This document shows positions 11,546-24,260 of a stretch of 64,000 bases of DNA, piece after piece (the stretch's first letter is position 1; each line of letters opens with the position of its first letter). The translations under genes and the position numbers were made by a program. The stretch is from Grifola frondosa (Eukaryota > Basidiomycota > Agaricomycetes > Polyporales > Grifolaceae), in NCBI GenBank assembly GCA_001683735.1, contig LUGG01000019.1:124001-188000 (forward strand), in the 5' to 3' direction. A model generated the notes under the pieces. The model was not told the DNA's origin. It did not search any database and saw only the letters and a list, made by a program, of their open reading frames with translations.

Positions 11546-11937
11546 GGTGCACTTAGTATGTCATGTGTTGTAGCATAAGGACTGGATACTCACGAGTACA
11601 CTGGCGAACCACACTATGTTGGCAAAGCTATAGCGCTGACGGTTCTCGTCCTCGTCTCTTATAGCACTAAGAACAATGTCGGCTGCGCCACCTCTTTCAT
11701 GCGCAACTTGTCCAAACTCTTATGCTGCGCAATTTTTGCTCGTCTTCCCTGACGCAGTGACAAGATTCCGTTCCGTGAGCACGGTAAGCACTGATAGTCC
11801 TCGCCATTGAAATCCTCACAAGCGCCCGCGTCATCAAATTCTTCCTTTGAGCCTACGCGGCCTCATCGCTGTCTTTGTTCGCGCGGCGTGCGTTATGCAT
11901 CCTCCCCAATGCTATGCGTCTCGGTTCTTCGTAGGTC

Positions 11938-13557
11938 TCACTTCATCCCCACCATGGCGCGACGTTTTTTTACGTTCGTCTTTACCTCGGCGCGACGCTT
12001 CTTCCACGCTTTCAAGCGCTCGTCGAACCCATCCACAGCAGTGACGCGCGCGAGTGCACCAAGGTTCTCCGATGAGGAGAGCCACTGCTGCAATGTAGGC
12101 AGGAGGTCTGTGCGCGGGCGGTACGTGCCCGAGTCATTGTCGATGACAAGCTCGTAGTCGGCGGGATTGGACGAGGGTTCCGCGTTTTCGTCATCGTACC
12201 AGACTCCTTCGGTTTCTTCGGTGCCTTCCGGACCCTCCGCATCATGACTATGCGCGTTTATGTTCTCCTTGTTTGTTCCCGCAATCGCCGCACAAAGAAT
12301 TCGCCGCTAAACGCGATCTCGCGCTCCACGTCGGCATGCATCGTGTGCTTGCTGAGGAGGTCGATCGCGAACTCTTTGCCCGTTTCCTTCACAGGACGCA
12401 CGAACGTCAGAAGTGGCGCATATATGAATGGAGAAGCCCACCGTGAAGCGCCACTGTCCGTCAAGCGTGATCACGTACGTAAATATGCGCCCGCGGGTCC
12501 CGTGCGCCGTCATATGTAGGAACTGTCTCGCTAACGCCTCTCCCGCGACCTTCGTGCTATCACTACAACCATCCATACCGTCCTCTACGACGCCCCACAC
12601 GGTGTTCTTGTCCCATCTGTATATTGCCGTGTGCTGCTTGTGGAGCGCGCGGTGCAGCAGGATACCCCGGACCCCTCGGGTCATGAACATTGCATGCACG
12701 AACGGCCTGAAGCCGACGTAGCGGTGGCGGAGACTTGCGGGGACGGGCCCCGCAAGCTGCAGTCGATTCGCGACGAACGTCGAACTGGACATGTGTTCGC
12801 TGGAGGACTGGGCAGCAGGTGTCTTTGCAGTGCCGACGAGGTACCCGGCGAGTGGGGAGAAGTGCTGCACAAATGTATCTGGGGCGCATATATTGTAGGT
12901 AGTAAGTACTGTGTGCAGTATCGAGAGCGCCATGTACTTACGAGGACCGAGCGTATATACTCTGTGGTCGTGCTGGTCGTGCGCCTTTCCCAGCACCTTC
13001 ACGCTCACCCAGATACGCGTACGGTGCTCGACGCGCCCACGCGTGGCGAGCTTCATGGCGTAGGTGGTGATCCTCGTTCGCACACCCCCGTGCCGCTTGT
13101 GCACCTTGCACTCGCGAGAGCCGGAATCCCATCCTTCCGTGAGACTCAGCGAGTCGCCAGGAAATTGGACCCAAGCCTTCCCGAGGGTATCGTCGTGGCT
13201 GAGCGGGTCTTCATCGTGAAGAGACAACGTAAGGGTGAAGCCGGAAGCTGGGACGCCTGAGACGAGCCAGCGGCAGTTGAACTCGGGTGTGAGTGTTCGT
13301 CGGACAGTGTGCGTACGATATCTGATTGTCCTGGCAGATGAGTCGGTGTCGGGAGGTTTGGCGTTTGGGTTGACGCAGAGGGTCGCTACGACGTATGGGT
13401 CGGAGGAGATGTTGTGGATGTCACCGACGGGGACATTGACTGCGCGCTGGATTGTGATCTCGCAAGTATACAAAGCCTCGTTTGAGGGCATGGCTATATG
13501 CGTTCGAGGGAGGGGGCGCCACGCGCTTAAGCTTTGGAACAATGACGTCATGTACAT
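11938..13557 (-). CDS. C2-domain protein
   Basis: The N-terminal 140 residues form a C2 domain, a Ca2+/phospholipid-binding fold. It is visible as ITIQRAVNVPVGD, then SSDPYVVATL and TPEFNCRW followed by DDTLGKAWV. The rest is a large uncharacterised fungal region with FRPFVHAMFM and FTYVITLDGQWRFTET, and an acidic tail ending in a basic stretch. ATG at 13557 or the in-frame Met at about 13491 may be used. Two introns are clear: one after LGP joining HTFVQHF, and one joining QWRFT to ETGKEFAID. A frame break lies at a GGG run (CCC at 12278-12280). Beyond it, one base out, the tail EGVWYDDENAEPSSNP continues to TGA at 11938-11940. Likely a membrane-associated protein, exact role unknown. Confidence 0.75.
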
Positions 13558-14093
13558 GTCGGCGCTACTTGAGCAGAATTACCGGTGATACCATGAAATA
13601 TATTTAGTATTTCGAAATCTGAGAGTTCACGTATAATATATATACGCATACAGACTTGCTGAGCTTAAGTGCAGTCCGCTGTGTAGCATCGACCGCAACG
13701 ATTAGTGGATCGTACTTAAATGAAGTTGAAAAATTGTCGATCACCTTTGATCATTTTGATCGAGGAAAAGATAGCACGTGATCGCAACGACACGTCTTTC
13801 GTGCACTCAGTGCTCACCCTCCGAATAACCCTTCTGCAGTCTAACTTGACAAGACGATGGCAAGTTGCATAGACCTTCACGTGTTCTCCAACTGATACTG
13901 CATATACATATATAGTACTCATCCGCACATTGGACTAGAAAAACTATTACGTTCTCTTCAACCTCGCTGGCGACTTGCGTTAAAAGGCATTTAGCTACCT
14001 ATTCGCAACTTCGTGTTATTGGACCACCTAGTGCGCCAATTGTACCAGATCACCAATCATCTGCTAGGTTGTTTGCATAGCCAGCTTAGCATA
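13558..14093. other. Gene-free stretch
   Basis: AT-rich intergenic DNA between the C2 gene start and the BTB gene end. No gene seen. Confidence 0.5.
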
Positions 14094-15757
14094 TCACCAA
14101 GATACCTGAAGGAACTCATCGTCAATGTGGGGTGCAGCACTATGATCTAGACACAGATGCACCTTTGAAAACTCCTCATCCAACCGTCCCTGCAGCTCCA
14201 TGATTCTGATCACAACCGCTCGCGCATCACTTTGCATGTGCATGGCGGTCGGCCCTGCATATGAGCACATAGGCTTTTGGCATTGCAAGGCCACTACTTG
14301 TGCGATGGAAGCGATGATCGCCTCATAACCGAGGCCGGCTTTTGTCGTCTGTTTCAACAGCTCTCCTACGTCGAACCGATCATATGTATTGAATCCATTT
14401 GCTTCGTCGAACGCTTTACTCAATGTTTTTGTGTTATAGGCGTTGGATGGATCCATCGTGTCATTGAGGGCCAGCGCGTTGGTAATGGCCGCGGCGGTCC
14501 GTCGGCGGTAGTCCAAGAGCCTCCAGTATGCCTCCGCTGACGCCCTCTCCATCTCCGGAACGTAATGATCCTTTGGAAGGAACACGGCGTGCTTCGCTGC
14601 CTCTTTCGCCTCATCCATCCACCCATGTGCGAATGCAACGAAATAAGCACGTAGAGGGTCCCCCCGGATGTACTCTGTCAATTTCTTCGTCGCGACCTCG
14701 ATAGCTCGCGGTACCTCATATTTATTTGCTGCCTCCAGCACTTCTGCCACGTCATCATAATCGAGCTTTGGAGTGCCGATTGGGTAGCAGAGGCTCAAGA
14801 GCGTCCCCAAAACCCGGGCGCTTTCAGTGAACTCAACCACCGGACGGTCACTTTCAAGCGCCGGTCTGGAATTCGAATCCACTGTCAGACCTGACCCCTG
14901 ACGAACGATGTGTGCAAGCTTTCGGGATGACATCGATAGCACGGTTTTGTGAGCATAGAATTCGATGCGATCTGATGAGCATATGATGATGTCTGCCGGT
15001 TGGTCGGAAATGTCAAGAATCGGTATAGAGATGGGACAGGCCATATCCCCACCGAGGCCCTTGGAGGAGACGGGTGGTTTCGATGCGTCGATCCTAAAAC
15101 CTGCCCAGGATGAGGTTCTCTGACATTTCACCAGCCGGAAGAAATGCCCCGAGGTGATCTGGTCCAATCCTATTCGTCTGCAACTCGAGAGGTCCGCTGG
15201 GATTGCATACGGAACCAACCGCGCCGCCATTCTCGCCTCCCTTCCCAGCCCATATTACATGCGATCGCGAAGACTCGAAGCGGCTCCGCGGGCATGAACA
15301 TAGTCAATATCCCCCGGATCTGTGTAATAATCTGCTCCAACTCAAACTTGTGCGCCGCTCTCAGTATTGGTCGAATGTCATCCAAGAGCAACGGAGTCAT
15401 CCTATGGCAGGGATAGCACATCCGCAGAAGGATGTCTAACGTTCTGTGATCCTCCTCCAAGGGTACGAGCGGCAGCCCTGTCTCCGGATGGATGGCCCCA
15501 TCCTCGTAGACGACTGGCTGAGGCATGCGGAAAACCATTTTGAATATAGGGGACGCGACCGAAAGGATTGTCTTATGGGCGAGGAAATCAACGTTGTCCG
15601 AGGACCGAAGTACGACGTCGACATCGTCCGTGTCGAACGACGCGAGCCAAGTGGTATGAGAGAGAAAAGACGCGTATAAGATATTGTCGTAGGGAAACAG
15701 GAACCGCACGTCTTCCAGCGCGATACTGTCAGTGTGCTCGTTGTACTTGTCTGCCAT
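14094..15757 (-). CDS. Double BTB/POZ-domain protein
   Basis: From ATG 15757 the first BTB fold is seen as DVDVVLRSSDNVDFLAHKTI at residues about 45-64, then ASPIFKMVF and TLDILLRMCYP. A second, diverged BTB-like unit follows with PADIIICSSDRIEFYAHKTV, LLSLCYPIGTP and AANKYEVPRAIE. The C-terminal 200 residues are helical and uncharacterised. BTB proteins often act as dimerising Cullin-3 adaptors. That role is inferred here. The gene appears intronless. Near 15239-15246 the frame slips by one base in a GGGAAGGGAGG tract (minus strand). Upstream ends IACNMGWE and downstream resumes AARLVPYAIP. With one base added the protein is about 555 aa. Confidence 0.8.
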
Positions 15758-16699
15758 AGCGTGGTGAACCGTTGCAGGAGCGGATCAGTGTAGCTGGACC
15801 AACTTGACTGCAGATATGTCGGTGTTAATGAGCCATGGGTGGCGCTGCGCATGCTGCGTACGTCTTCCGTAGTCGCACAATCCAGCCATACGACCAATGA
15901 GGACTGCGTTATCTACTACGGCTTCGAACGCGAAGCGTGCTCTGCTCGAGGCATCAATATGCAAGACGCGATCACGTGCATTACTTCTCTTGGTTGACGC
16001 CTCAGCGCTCGCCGCTGAGGGTTCAGCTTTCCGCTCGAGTCAAATTTTAAAGCTTTGCATTTGGATCGACATCCTGGGGATATTTCGTTATCATAGTCTA
16101 TTCTGATCCTGCCGAGCAATTGTCTGGTATGTTTCGGAATCGCGACGTGTTTGTTCAGATGCCACGTTGAGCACGCCAACTGGCAGCTTAATGATTACAG
16201 GCCTACTCGTATATCAACAATCTAGTCAAGGAGGCATCTTGAGGGATAGCGCGTACCGAGAGCAGAGGAGTAGGATGGTACCACAAGAGTGTCTTGGATC
16301 GGTATGTGCGTATGCTGGTTAAGAATGAAATCTGGCCTTGTTTCGCCCCCGTTGATCGAGCCCAAAGTTTGCGAGTCCTAACAATCACCGCCCCGCTCCA
16401 AAGCTTTCCGACATTATACTTAGGATACGCCGCGTTCGCCGTTGTATGTACATCAATCTCACCCCTCATCACAATCACCACATCTGATATGACTCCTCCG
16501 GCAGATAGATTTTCTCATTCTTCTACTGCCAAGGTTTCTGGACCCCGTTGCTTGCAGGCTCTCCGAAGCCTCGTCGATTTCTCTCTCAGCTGAGCAGTAG
16601 CCTGGGAGAGTAGAAGAGTCGTTTCCTCGCTCCCAAGCACACTTCCGACGGTTCAAGTCGGAAGCTCTCGTATTTCAGACTTATTTTCGGTCTCTTAAT
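15758..16699. other. Gene-free stretch
   Basis: No gene recognised. Short open frames here lack splice or domain support. Confidence 0.45.
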
Positions 16700-18240
16700 G
16701 TGGGTGTCCTCGCATCTTCAGATCGTCGCAAGTTCGATCTCACTTTTATGACAATAGCTGAAGTGCGGAGGCCGGTCCCCGCTAAGCAGTTCATCTGAAG
16801 TAGATTCGCCTCTCAGTCCGCTATCTTCTGCCGAAGGCCGCAACGCACTGCATGCTTCACCTCCCATTCTCATCGAAAAGGGTAACGTGGTGGTGTCTCT
16901 ACCCACACCCTTTGAATGTTCGTCTTCGTCTTCGTCTTCCGATAATTTAGACGGTTTCGTTACCCTGTCGACAGTCTGAGGTGGCAAATGGCGATCTGGA
17001 CTCGAATCACAGCGATGCCTTTATTGACGTCTCTTTATCCTCAGCATCTGATCAATACGCCTCCGATGAGGAGGACTTCGGGTGGATCTGCTATCCTGGT
17101 CAGAGACTTCGGGACTCATAAAAAGGCCGATGTTGACTTCGACCGCATCAGATCTCTGGTAGAGTCTTCTAAGTTCTGACGGGCACAGGAGCTCTGTCGT
17201 AGCCGGACGAAGAGTCTGGCGAACTTGACCACATGGATACTCTAAAGCGATCTCTCGACGACGCCGACAATGTATCTTCGTGGATCTGCGTGAGGGAACT
17301 TCGAGCTGGACTCACCTCCCGCCTCCACCCCCCGTTTCGTCTGCATTCTGAGTACATCGATCCGGCGATCCAATGTGCTACATCCGATGCTTCTGCGGTC
17401 GAACTCCCTCTCTGAGGTGCAGCTGCTGAACCAAACAAATGCGTAACTTCCCTAGGCGGTGCCGCCGTTCGATCTTGTTCAAAGGAAGCCACCGCGAATG
17501 GGACATCTTGCGACAGCTGTCAAGATCTTCCTTAGCTTCGCTCTAGTCGTGGTCCTGCTGGCGGGATTGGACTAGGACCTATGATCGTTGACGTTGGCAA
17601 GTTCCGTATTGACCGTTGGTATGCGATGAAAAGCGTTGCTCCTCCTTTCATTAATTTACTGTGCGATGATACTCAGATTTTGCTGTACAAGCATTCGCAG
17701 CTTCATTTGACCGTATTCACATCGAAGGCGTCACTCAAAGTCTCAAATCATCACAAGCATCATGCAACGTCTGGAAGCCGAAACTCCCTGCCTCTGACCA
17801 ATACATTTACTCTCCTAGAGTACGGCATCACTATTGTGGGCTACCGTGAGGATGAGAACGCTTGGGTATCAGTGAGTCTGCATTTCTAGGGCCGTCGGTC
17901 GTGGTTTCAATTTTGACGTGGCTCTGGATTAGTGTCTGAGATCCTTGCAAACGCGAGATTATCCTATCAATGACATTGTGGTTGTCGTCGACGGCGACGA
18001 GGCTCCAGGTCCCGAGATGGCCCATGCTTTTAATGACATTTGAGAGAACCTTTCCTCAGAATCAGCGACTCATCGTGAGCGATTCTGCAAACCATCCCGA
18101 GATCGGCAGCACAAAGTGGAATTATGATATGAGCCGATTTTTTTCTTTCGTTCCTGTAGGCTAGGATGCTCCTATCGAGCTGCGTTGAACCACATTCCCA
18201 GTTAGCTTCACCGAGGCTACTACAGAGCAATGGGAGGACT
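16700..18240 (+). pseudogene. Decayed coding-like DNA, family not recognised
   Basis: Several short plus-strand stretches have protein-like composition but hop between frames. Examples are SDQYASDEEDFGWICYPGQ (about 17045-17100), HMDTLKRSLDDADNVSSWI (about 17230-17290), RIHIEGVTQSLKSSQAS (about 17720-17770) and YPINDIVVVVDGDEAPGPE (about 17960-18015). Stops interrupt them and no splice pattern joins them. It may be a dead host gene or transposon-derived sequence. I could not identify a family. Confidence 0.35.
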
Positions 18241-18715
18241 ATAAATTATTGTGCTTTATGAGTACGTTTCTGTACACTGGGTGAACTTTATACATGTTCT
18301 CAAACATAAACGACTTCTTTGGTTGGTCGTATTGGTCGGCATCATAGTCCATCTCCATCGACTCACATCCCCTTACGAGTCAGACTTGGGGCAATCACTT
18401 TTTACCAGCAGGCGATTCCAACTCGATTGAGGCTTATCCCATTTACCAATATGGAGAGGAAATGTTTTATTGTAATAAAGTGAACCGGCCATTTGTATTC
18501 ATGCATCGAAAACCGCTGCTATACAACAGAACAAGCACCCCAAAAATGAACAAATGATTGAAAAGCCAATAAGGATACACGCTTGGATAATGGATTTGAC
18601 TAATGACTATGAGAGCAATGCAAAATAGCAGACGTGCAGTTACGACATTCTAATGAGCAATACTAAGGTATGATGATAGAAATGAAGCAATGTACGTGAA
18701 AGGGAATGAAGGTCT
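18241..18715. other. Gene-free stretch
   Basis: AT-rich 3' flank of the Ulp2-like gene. Nothing recognised. Confidence 0.5.
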
Positions 18716-21700
18716 TCAGCCACGCAAGCGAGCCGCAGTTGATTGTCCTCCTGTCGCAGCTTTACTACCAGGTTTCGCCTGGTCTGCTGTTGGATCCACA
18801 ACCACGACATCTTCCATGACGATATCGTCATCCGAGTCGTCCACTGATACAGGGACCGCCGTCTTGCCGCTTTGCGCAGCTTCTTCTTTCTTCTGCTCCT
18901 CCTTTGCAGCCCGTTCCTTCTTCCACGTTTCAGACATCTCCTGAATCCGTGTTCTCAACTTTTGCCGTGATTGAAACTCCTCCAGGGATACGGACCAATC
19001 TTCCTGGCGACGTTGTGGTGTAGCTTCCTTCTCCTTCCTCGACTAGAAATATGAAAGATGAGATGAACACCGCGTAAATGTTCGAATGTCCGCAAATAAA
19101 CAATTAGCGAGATGATGGCTCACCAGAATGGTATGGGAGGATCCGTCGGGATCTGCCATGAAAGAACGCGCAAAATGCAGCACATACAATCCGCAATCAC
19201 AATAGTTGGGTTGTATAGGAACCTGTGAGGCACGCAACCTTGAGCGAACACCGCTATAAAGAAGTTATTGGTACATACCAAGGCGCGTTTACCCTTCGCA
19301 AGGCTGGTATTTTCGAGTCCCTTCTTGTCCTTTGCCTCCATCTGCAAGTATTTACCAAGTGTTGTAACCACGTGAGGATGTCGGGTTCCAAGCGAATCGA
19401 ACGTATAGATATACGTGCTATGGATAACATGATCTCAGCTGAATACTTGCACCAAACTGAAGCTTCTTACATCGGGCGCTCTTCGGGTACAACGGCATCA
19501 TCGGTCGTCTCATCCATACGATCGTCCTCTCCATCAATGGAAGAAGCCCTCTCTTTGCCCTTCATGGAGTCATAGGTTCTCATGGGTATGTCGTTTACCT
19601 TGACTTCCTCGACAAAATCGAGTTGGCTGTTATCAATGCTGGCGGGTATCTGGGGAGATGGTGGAGGATCCGAAAGAGGTCCCGAAAGGGGGTCCGAAAA
19701 AGGATCGGAAGGGTACATCAGCTCTTGATAATCTTCGAGAGTGGTCTTCTTCGTGGTGCCGTCGACCTCAGTACGGTTATCCAAACCCGATTGTTGTTCT
19801 AAATCGGTGATTGAGCAGTTACTCGTCGACTTGAGTAGCATTTCTACTTCCTCATCACCTTCACTATCTAAATTCATTAGTTGCCGTTGTGGTGAAGGTG
19901 GACAGGAGTTCAAGACAACTTCCTCCTCCTGTGCGGGAGCTACAGGGACTGGGACAGGAACTTCAGACGTATCTGATTGGCGTTTGCGCTTTCGCGTTTG
20001 CTTTGACTCCATCGGGGGCGGCGGTTGCAACATATGCTCGGGATTGTGAATGATGGCCAAGTACCAATGCAAACTGCAGCAGAGAGATGAACACAAAGCA
20101 GGTAAAATCTGGACTATCTACAACGCACTTTTCGTTAATGGGAACAATGATATACTTCTTCTTAAAGATGTCGACCTTGGATGTCCACTTGCGCACGCTT
20201 CGGTATCCGTCCTCCTTGCTACAGCAGGATACTTTAGTGCACGACGTAGTGCAATATCATAACATACTCACTTCTTGATGTTCAGTTTCTTGTAGAAGAA
20301 GGAACTGAATACGTAGATTTGCTCCGCCAGGTCAGGTTGCTTCTCCCGCAGATCGTTTAACCACAGCCTACACATTCGTCAGTCTCACAGTCAGATCCGG
20401 TGAGAGCGGACGTACTTCAGCCCAAATTCGATGATTGTATCGTTCAGATATTGACCATCGTCTAGTCGCTTCAAATCTCCTACAGTGATATTGATGGCAC
20501 CTGTCCCGGTGGGCGGATACACTAAAATCCTAGAGGGGTAATGAGATCTTAGCATAACAGAGCACCTAGAACTCAACAAATGATAACTAACAATTCATCA
20601 AGGTCGAGAGGCGGAGAAGAGTGGCTGTTGCGAGTTGACTGACGTGTCACCCTGGGCTCAGAAGCTAAAGCAGATACTCGGCTGACAACCGGAGGTAAAC
20701 ATTGTTGCAAGGCGTATGCAGTTAACCGAGTCACGTACCGCGTAAATCTCGGTTCAGGTTGTTTCTTCTCAGTGACTTCGATAGAGTTATCGTCGGATAG
20801 ACCGAGTGACACGGAGCCTTCATTCTCCTTCCTTGGCCCCTTCTTCCGAGACTCTTCGGCCAGCTTATCATTCGCTTCCTTTAACGCAGCCTCCCAACAT
20901 CTCCTGGCACCAACACCTCTTAAAACGGTTTGAGATAGGGGATCGACAAAAGTTACGTCACAACGCACCTCACCGAATCTGTCCTCTTGATATACTTCTT
21001 CAACATCGTCACTAAGGTCTCATACGATTGGCCGTTCTTCCAATTCGCATGTTGGGTTAGAAATTTGAAAGTGATAGAACTATCTGGTGCCTTGTGGCCT
21101 GCAAGGCATAGCAATAAAGCACTACGATAATTACTGCTAGACGAATGGGACGTACCTGGTTTTAGGTGGGGAACAACTGCCTGATTGCCTGTTCGATAAC
21201 CCGCCTTACCAGCTTGTAGTCTCACCACCACCGTTGAATCACTATCGGAAACATCGGTCCACTACGACAACAAAGAATAAGCAGGAGATACCAAGCGCTA
21301 CAAAAGAGTAGATGTTACCGTGCAGTATTCGAAGTCCCTATCAAGGGAGAATTCCAGGAGTGCTCTTTTCACATCAAGACGCTTTTTGATAATCAGTCTA
21401 CTGGAATTGTCGTCAAGCAGTAGCCAAAATGGCGGATTACGGCCTTCTCCGTCATCTGTATGATCATAGAGCAAGAAGCTAAAAGCGAAAGCCTCCAGAG
21501 GCAATGCCACCGATTGTGTTCCCTGTGACTTCCGTAAACTGCTCTTCTTCTTCGTGACTACAGTCTTGGGAATAAATCCAGAAGAGGCGGTAGCGATAGG
21601 ATCCAGCAGACCAGAATTGGCTGTGGGATTATTGAATTTGCCTAATGATGGAGTCTATCGAGGCGATAGTACAATGGGGATTAGCGAACATTTCGATACA

Positions 21701-22723
21701 GATAACACAAGAGAACAGACCGGCACTGTCGAACCGACCCTGCTTTTCATTTGTGAAACACGACTACTACTATTTGACGATAATGGCTTGTTCTTCCCAA
21801 TTGTTTCGTAATGAAAGACATTAAGCTTGACAGTTCCATGCGGGATTTCAGTACGCCCTCCAGGAGTGATATGCCTTTGACGAAAAGTATCCTGATCCTC
21901 ATGTTCAGCAGTCCACGACTCGATTCCATCGCTCAAATCCACGTCGACATCCTCACGGGATGGCGAAATGTCGGAAAATTGTGCCTTGAGCCTTGCTTGT
22001 AGAATTTTGGTCGATGGACCATCGGGAGCCGTGCGATTTGCTTCTGCGGCATAATTTCCTGGTGCATGGGCGGAGGGGGAACTTGAACGCAGGGTGTCCA
22101 GCGGATCCGGGGAAGGACGCTTATTTTCCTGTTCCCTCGAAATTACTTGCCGTTCCCGTGGAATAACTTCACCAATGTCCTCATCATCAGAGATTATGAT
22201 AGCCGAGTGAGCAAGCGCGGCATTGTTCTGCGTGAGCTTGCTCTCCTGTACACGATTTTCTAAAGACATCGATTGCGTCCGTTTACAGAGTGCTTCACAG
22301 GCATTATGCATGCATGAACATACCTTCACTCGCAAAATACTTGGACGAATGTGTGGTATCGTCGACCTTCCGCCGCTTGGCCACCGGTTCGTGTGCATTA
22401 CCATACCTGAGCGGTGAGGGCCCTGACATCCCCCGAACACGGTCTTCGCTGCAGTACGATTCCCTCTTGCTGCCTCGTTGTTTATGCCTGTCGACAAGGG
22501 ATTCGTAGAGCCGCAAGAATGATGTGGTATAAGCGGCCTGTTACCACCTTTGCCATTAGACAGCGTATCGCCCATGCGCTTCCTGTTGAAAGGGTTTCCA
22601 GCATTGTTCGACATCGTTTGTCCATTTTGCTATAATGAGGTGAATCTCAGTAGACATCGACATATGCGCACGACTCACTGGAACTGGTATAGCGGTGGGC
22701 GCCTTTTTCCACACGCTAGCCAT
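18716..22723 (-). CDS. Ulp2/SENP6-like SUMO-specific cysteine protease
   Basis: A C48-family peptidase that would cut SUMO or poly-SUMO from proteins, probably in the nucleus. ATG 22723 begins MASVWKKAP. A 49-nt intron (22630-22678) follows, then a long disordered N-terminus with an NLS-like AKRRKVD. The catalytic domain starts ILVYPPTGTGAINITV and DDGQYLNDTIIEFGLK. Catalytic His is in NLHWYLAII, Asp in YTFDSLG, Gln in VPIQPN and Cys in YCDCGLYVLHF. About 180 acidic, low-complexity residues separate His and Asp, the split layout of Ulp2/SENP6-7. A charged tail (WKKERAAKEEQKKE) ends at 18716. About a dozen introns join in frame. One break near 22538-22544 (GGN to QAAYTTSFL) needs one added base. 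An extra 5' exon around 22800-22930 is possible. Confidence 0.88.
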
Positions 22724-23438
22724 ATCTTCTGCTCAGCGTAAATAAACAGAATGAAGTCGGAGTACATGCGTACCTGCCCTCACTATGAGTTGCATTTGAC
22801 GCGTCCCTGCGGTTGACTGGCATAGAACTCCCAGTGCCTGAGGAAAGAGTATTGAAGAAAGATATTTGCCCTCTATCTGACCCCGATATGCGACTCATTC
22901 CGATATTGATCCCAACGACTCCGTCAATCAATCAGTGTTGCAGATAGCAGGGTTTGTATGCAAGTGCCAGAATCTGTAAGAAGAGAGGAGCATATAGACC
23001 ACTCATACCCTTGACCTCACCGTCGCGCGAGGTCAAAGTGAAGCAAGTCACGTGCAATGCCATAAACGGACATGCCGAGTCCCGGCACGCCACCCTGACG
23101 TACTCGACATAAATTCAGCTGGAGATTGTCACTAGTGGCTGGATTCTTAGGCCGTTTGCATCTTCAAGGCAGGCAAGTAGAAAACTGATAGTGTTGTCAT
23201 TGGGCTCTAGCCATAGCACTGAACGTGACCAACTGAGGGGAGTTCCACTTTGAAATTAATTACTTATATTCTGAGTCGGTGGCGACAACAGCAAACATAC
23301 CGCGTTGACAGCGGTCATAGCAGGTTATCTCGGAACCTCACGAATAAAAGAATATTTCTGAACGTGCTTAATTTTTTCTCTCCTCACCTCCAGGTTCCAC
23401 TGTGACAAGTCGAGTTGGACAATCCGATTAGCTGAAAT
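22724..23438. other. Upstream region of the protease gene
   Basis: 22780-22931 holds a minus-strand open segment with a good splice donor (GTACGCATG) that could be a non-coding or alternative first exon of the protease. It does not join in frame as read. The remainder has no gene. Confidence 0.4.
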
Positions 23439-24260
23439 ATGTCGAAACGGGCCCTCTGCAGGATATCCTCACTGCCTCACTTCATCCGGCTCGCAAGCGT
23501 TTTGGATATTTATCGCCGGAGGATGTTAGATGCCATGAACCACGATACGATCACGCACGACAGCCACAGCGAGGCCTCAGACGAGTTCTTCATACGTACG
23601 CTGAAGACAACGAGAGGGACAGCAAGGATTTTGTGTACATCGAAGCATTCGACGAGGATGGCTCAATCGTGGATACCATGTGGGATACTACCCTGGGGAC
23701 GATCGTCCATTTGGCCAGAACCCACGTCTATGCCATACGTGGTCTCATACCAGATGATCTAGGCGGCGTCCTCCTGGATACGACGCGGATTACGTCTCCA
23801 CTGGCACGGGGAAGGTCTACGAGATCAATACAGAACCCGGCTCTCCTTTGTCAACGGCTCCGCGTTGCTCATCCTCAACATCGCTGCTCGCACTTGATGA
23901 TTGGCCACCTATGGGTGTTGAGCTACCTCCAGACGAAAAATCTATCCGATAGAGTACCATTTCGTGTGGGGGACATTCCAGGAATTCCAACTACACTCTG
24001 AGGGCGACGACCCAGATTCAACGAATGTATCAAGGGCATTCTCGTGCGCGGCAAACCGATCAAAGCGGAAACGAAGGCGATGATGCTCGGGAAGGGAGAC
24101 TTCTATGTGCTCGTCCGACTGGATATATTTCAAGTCAAGGACGACTATGCGTCCGATAGTCAATCGGCGTTATTGCAGCTCGTCCGTGACGTTCCTGAGG
24201 GTAGCATAACCGCATTGAATACTTCGTCCTCGGGCTCCCCTTCAATATCATCCTATTGAT
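23439..24260 (+). pseudogene. Broken copy of the local F-box-tail gene
   Basis: It matches the intact minus-strand gene at 32312-33517 along its length, in several frames. Matching pieces are CRISSLPHF and YRRRMLDAM at the start, SKDFVYIEAFDEDGS, LWVLSYL, FQEFQLHSEGDDP, then MMLGKGDFYVLV. It ends just after GLPFNIILLIC, so the F-box-like C-terminus is lost. Three or more frame changes, stops and substitutions mark it as a true relic. It lies on the opposite strand to the intact gene. Confidence 0.8.

Larger units (their letters stand above)
9909..11930 (-). repeat. Tandem duplication, unit about 1.1 kb
   Basis: Three landmarks recur at roughly 1.1-kb spacing in the same order: the AAAWRALRR/VAAWRALMR gene ends (9909 and 11073), the GTGAGTATCCAGTC block (about 10515 and 11590), and a GCATTGGRGG-type upstream block (about 10835 and 11910). 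Similarity by eye is patchy, suggesting an old duplication. Confidence 0.6.
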
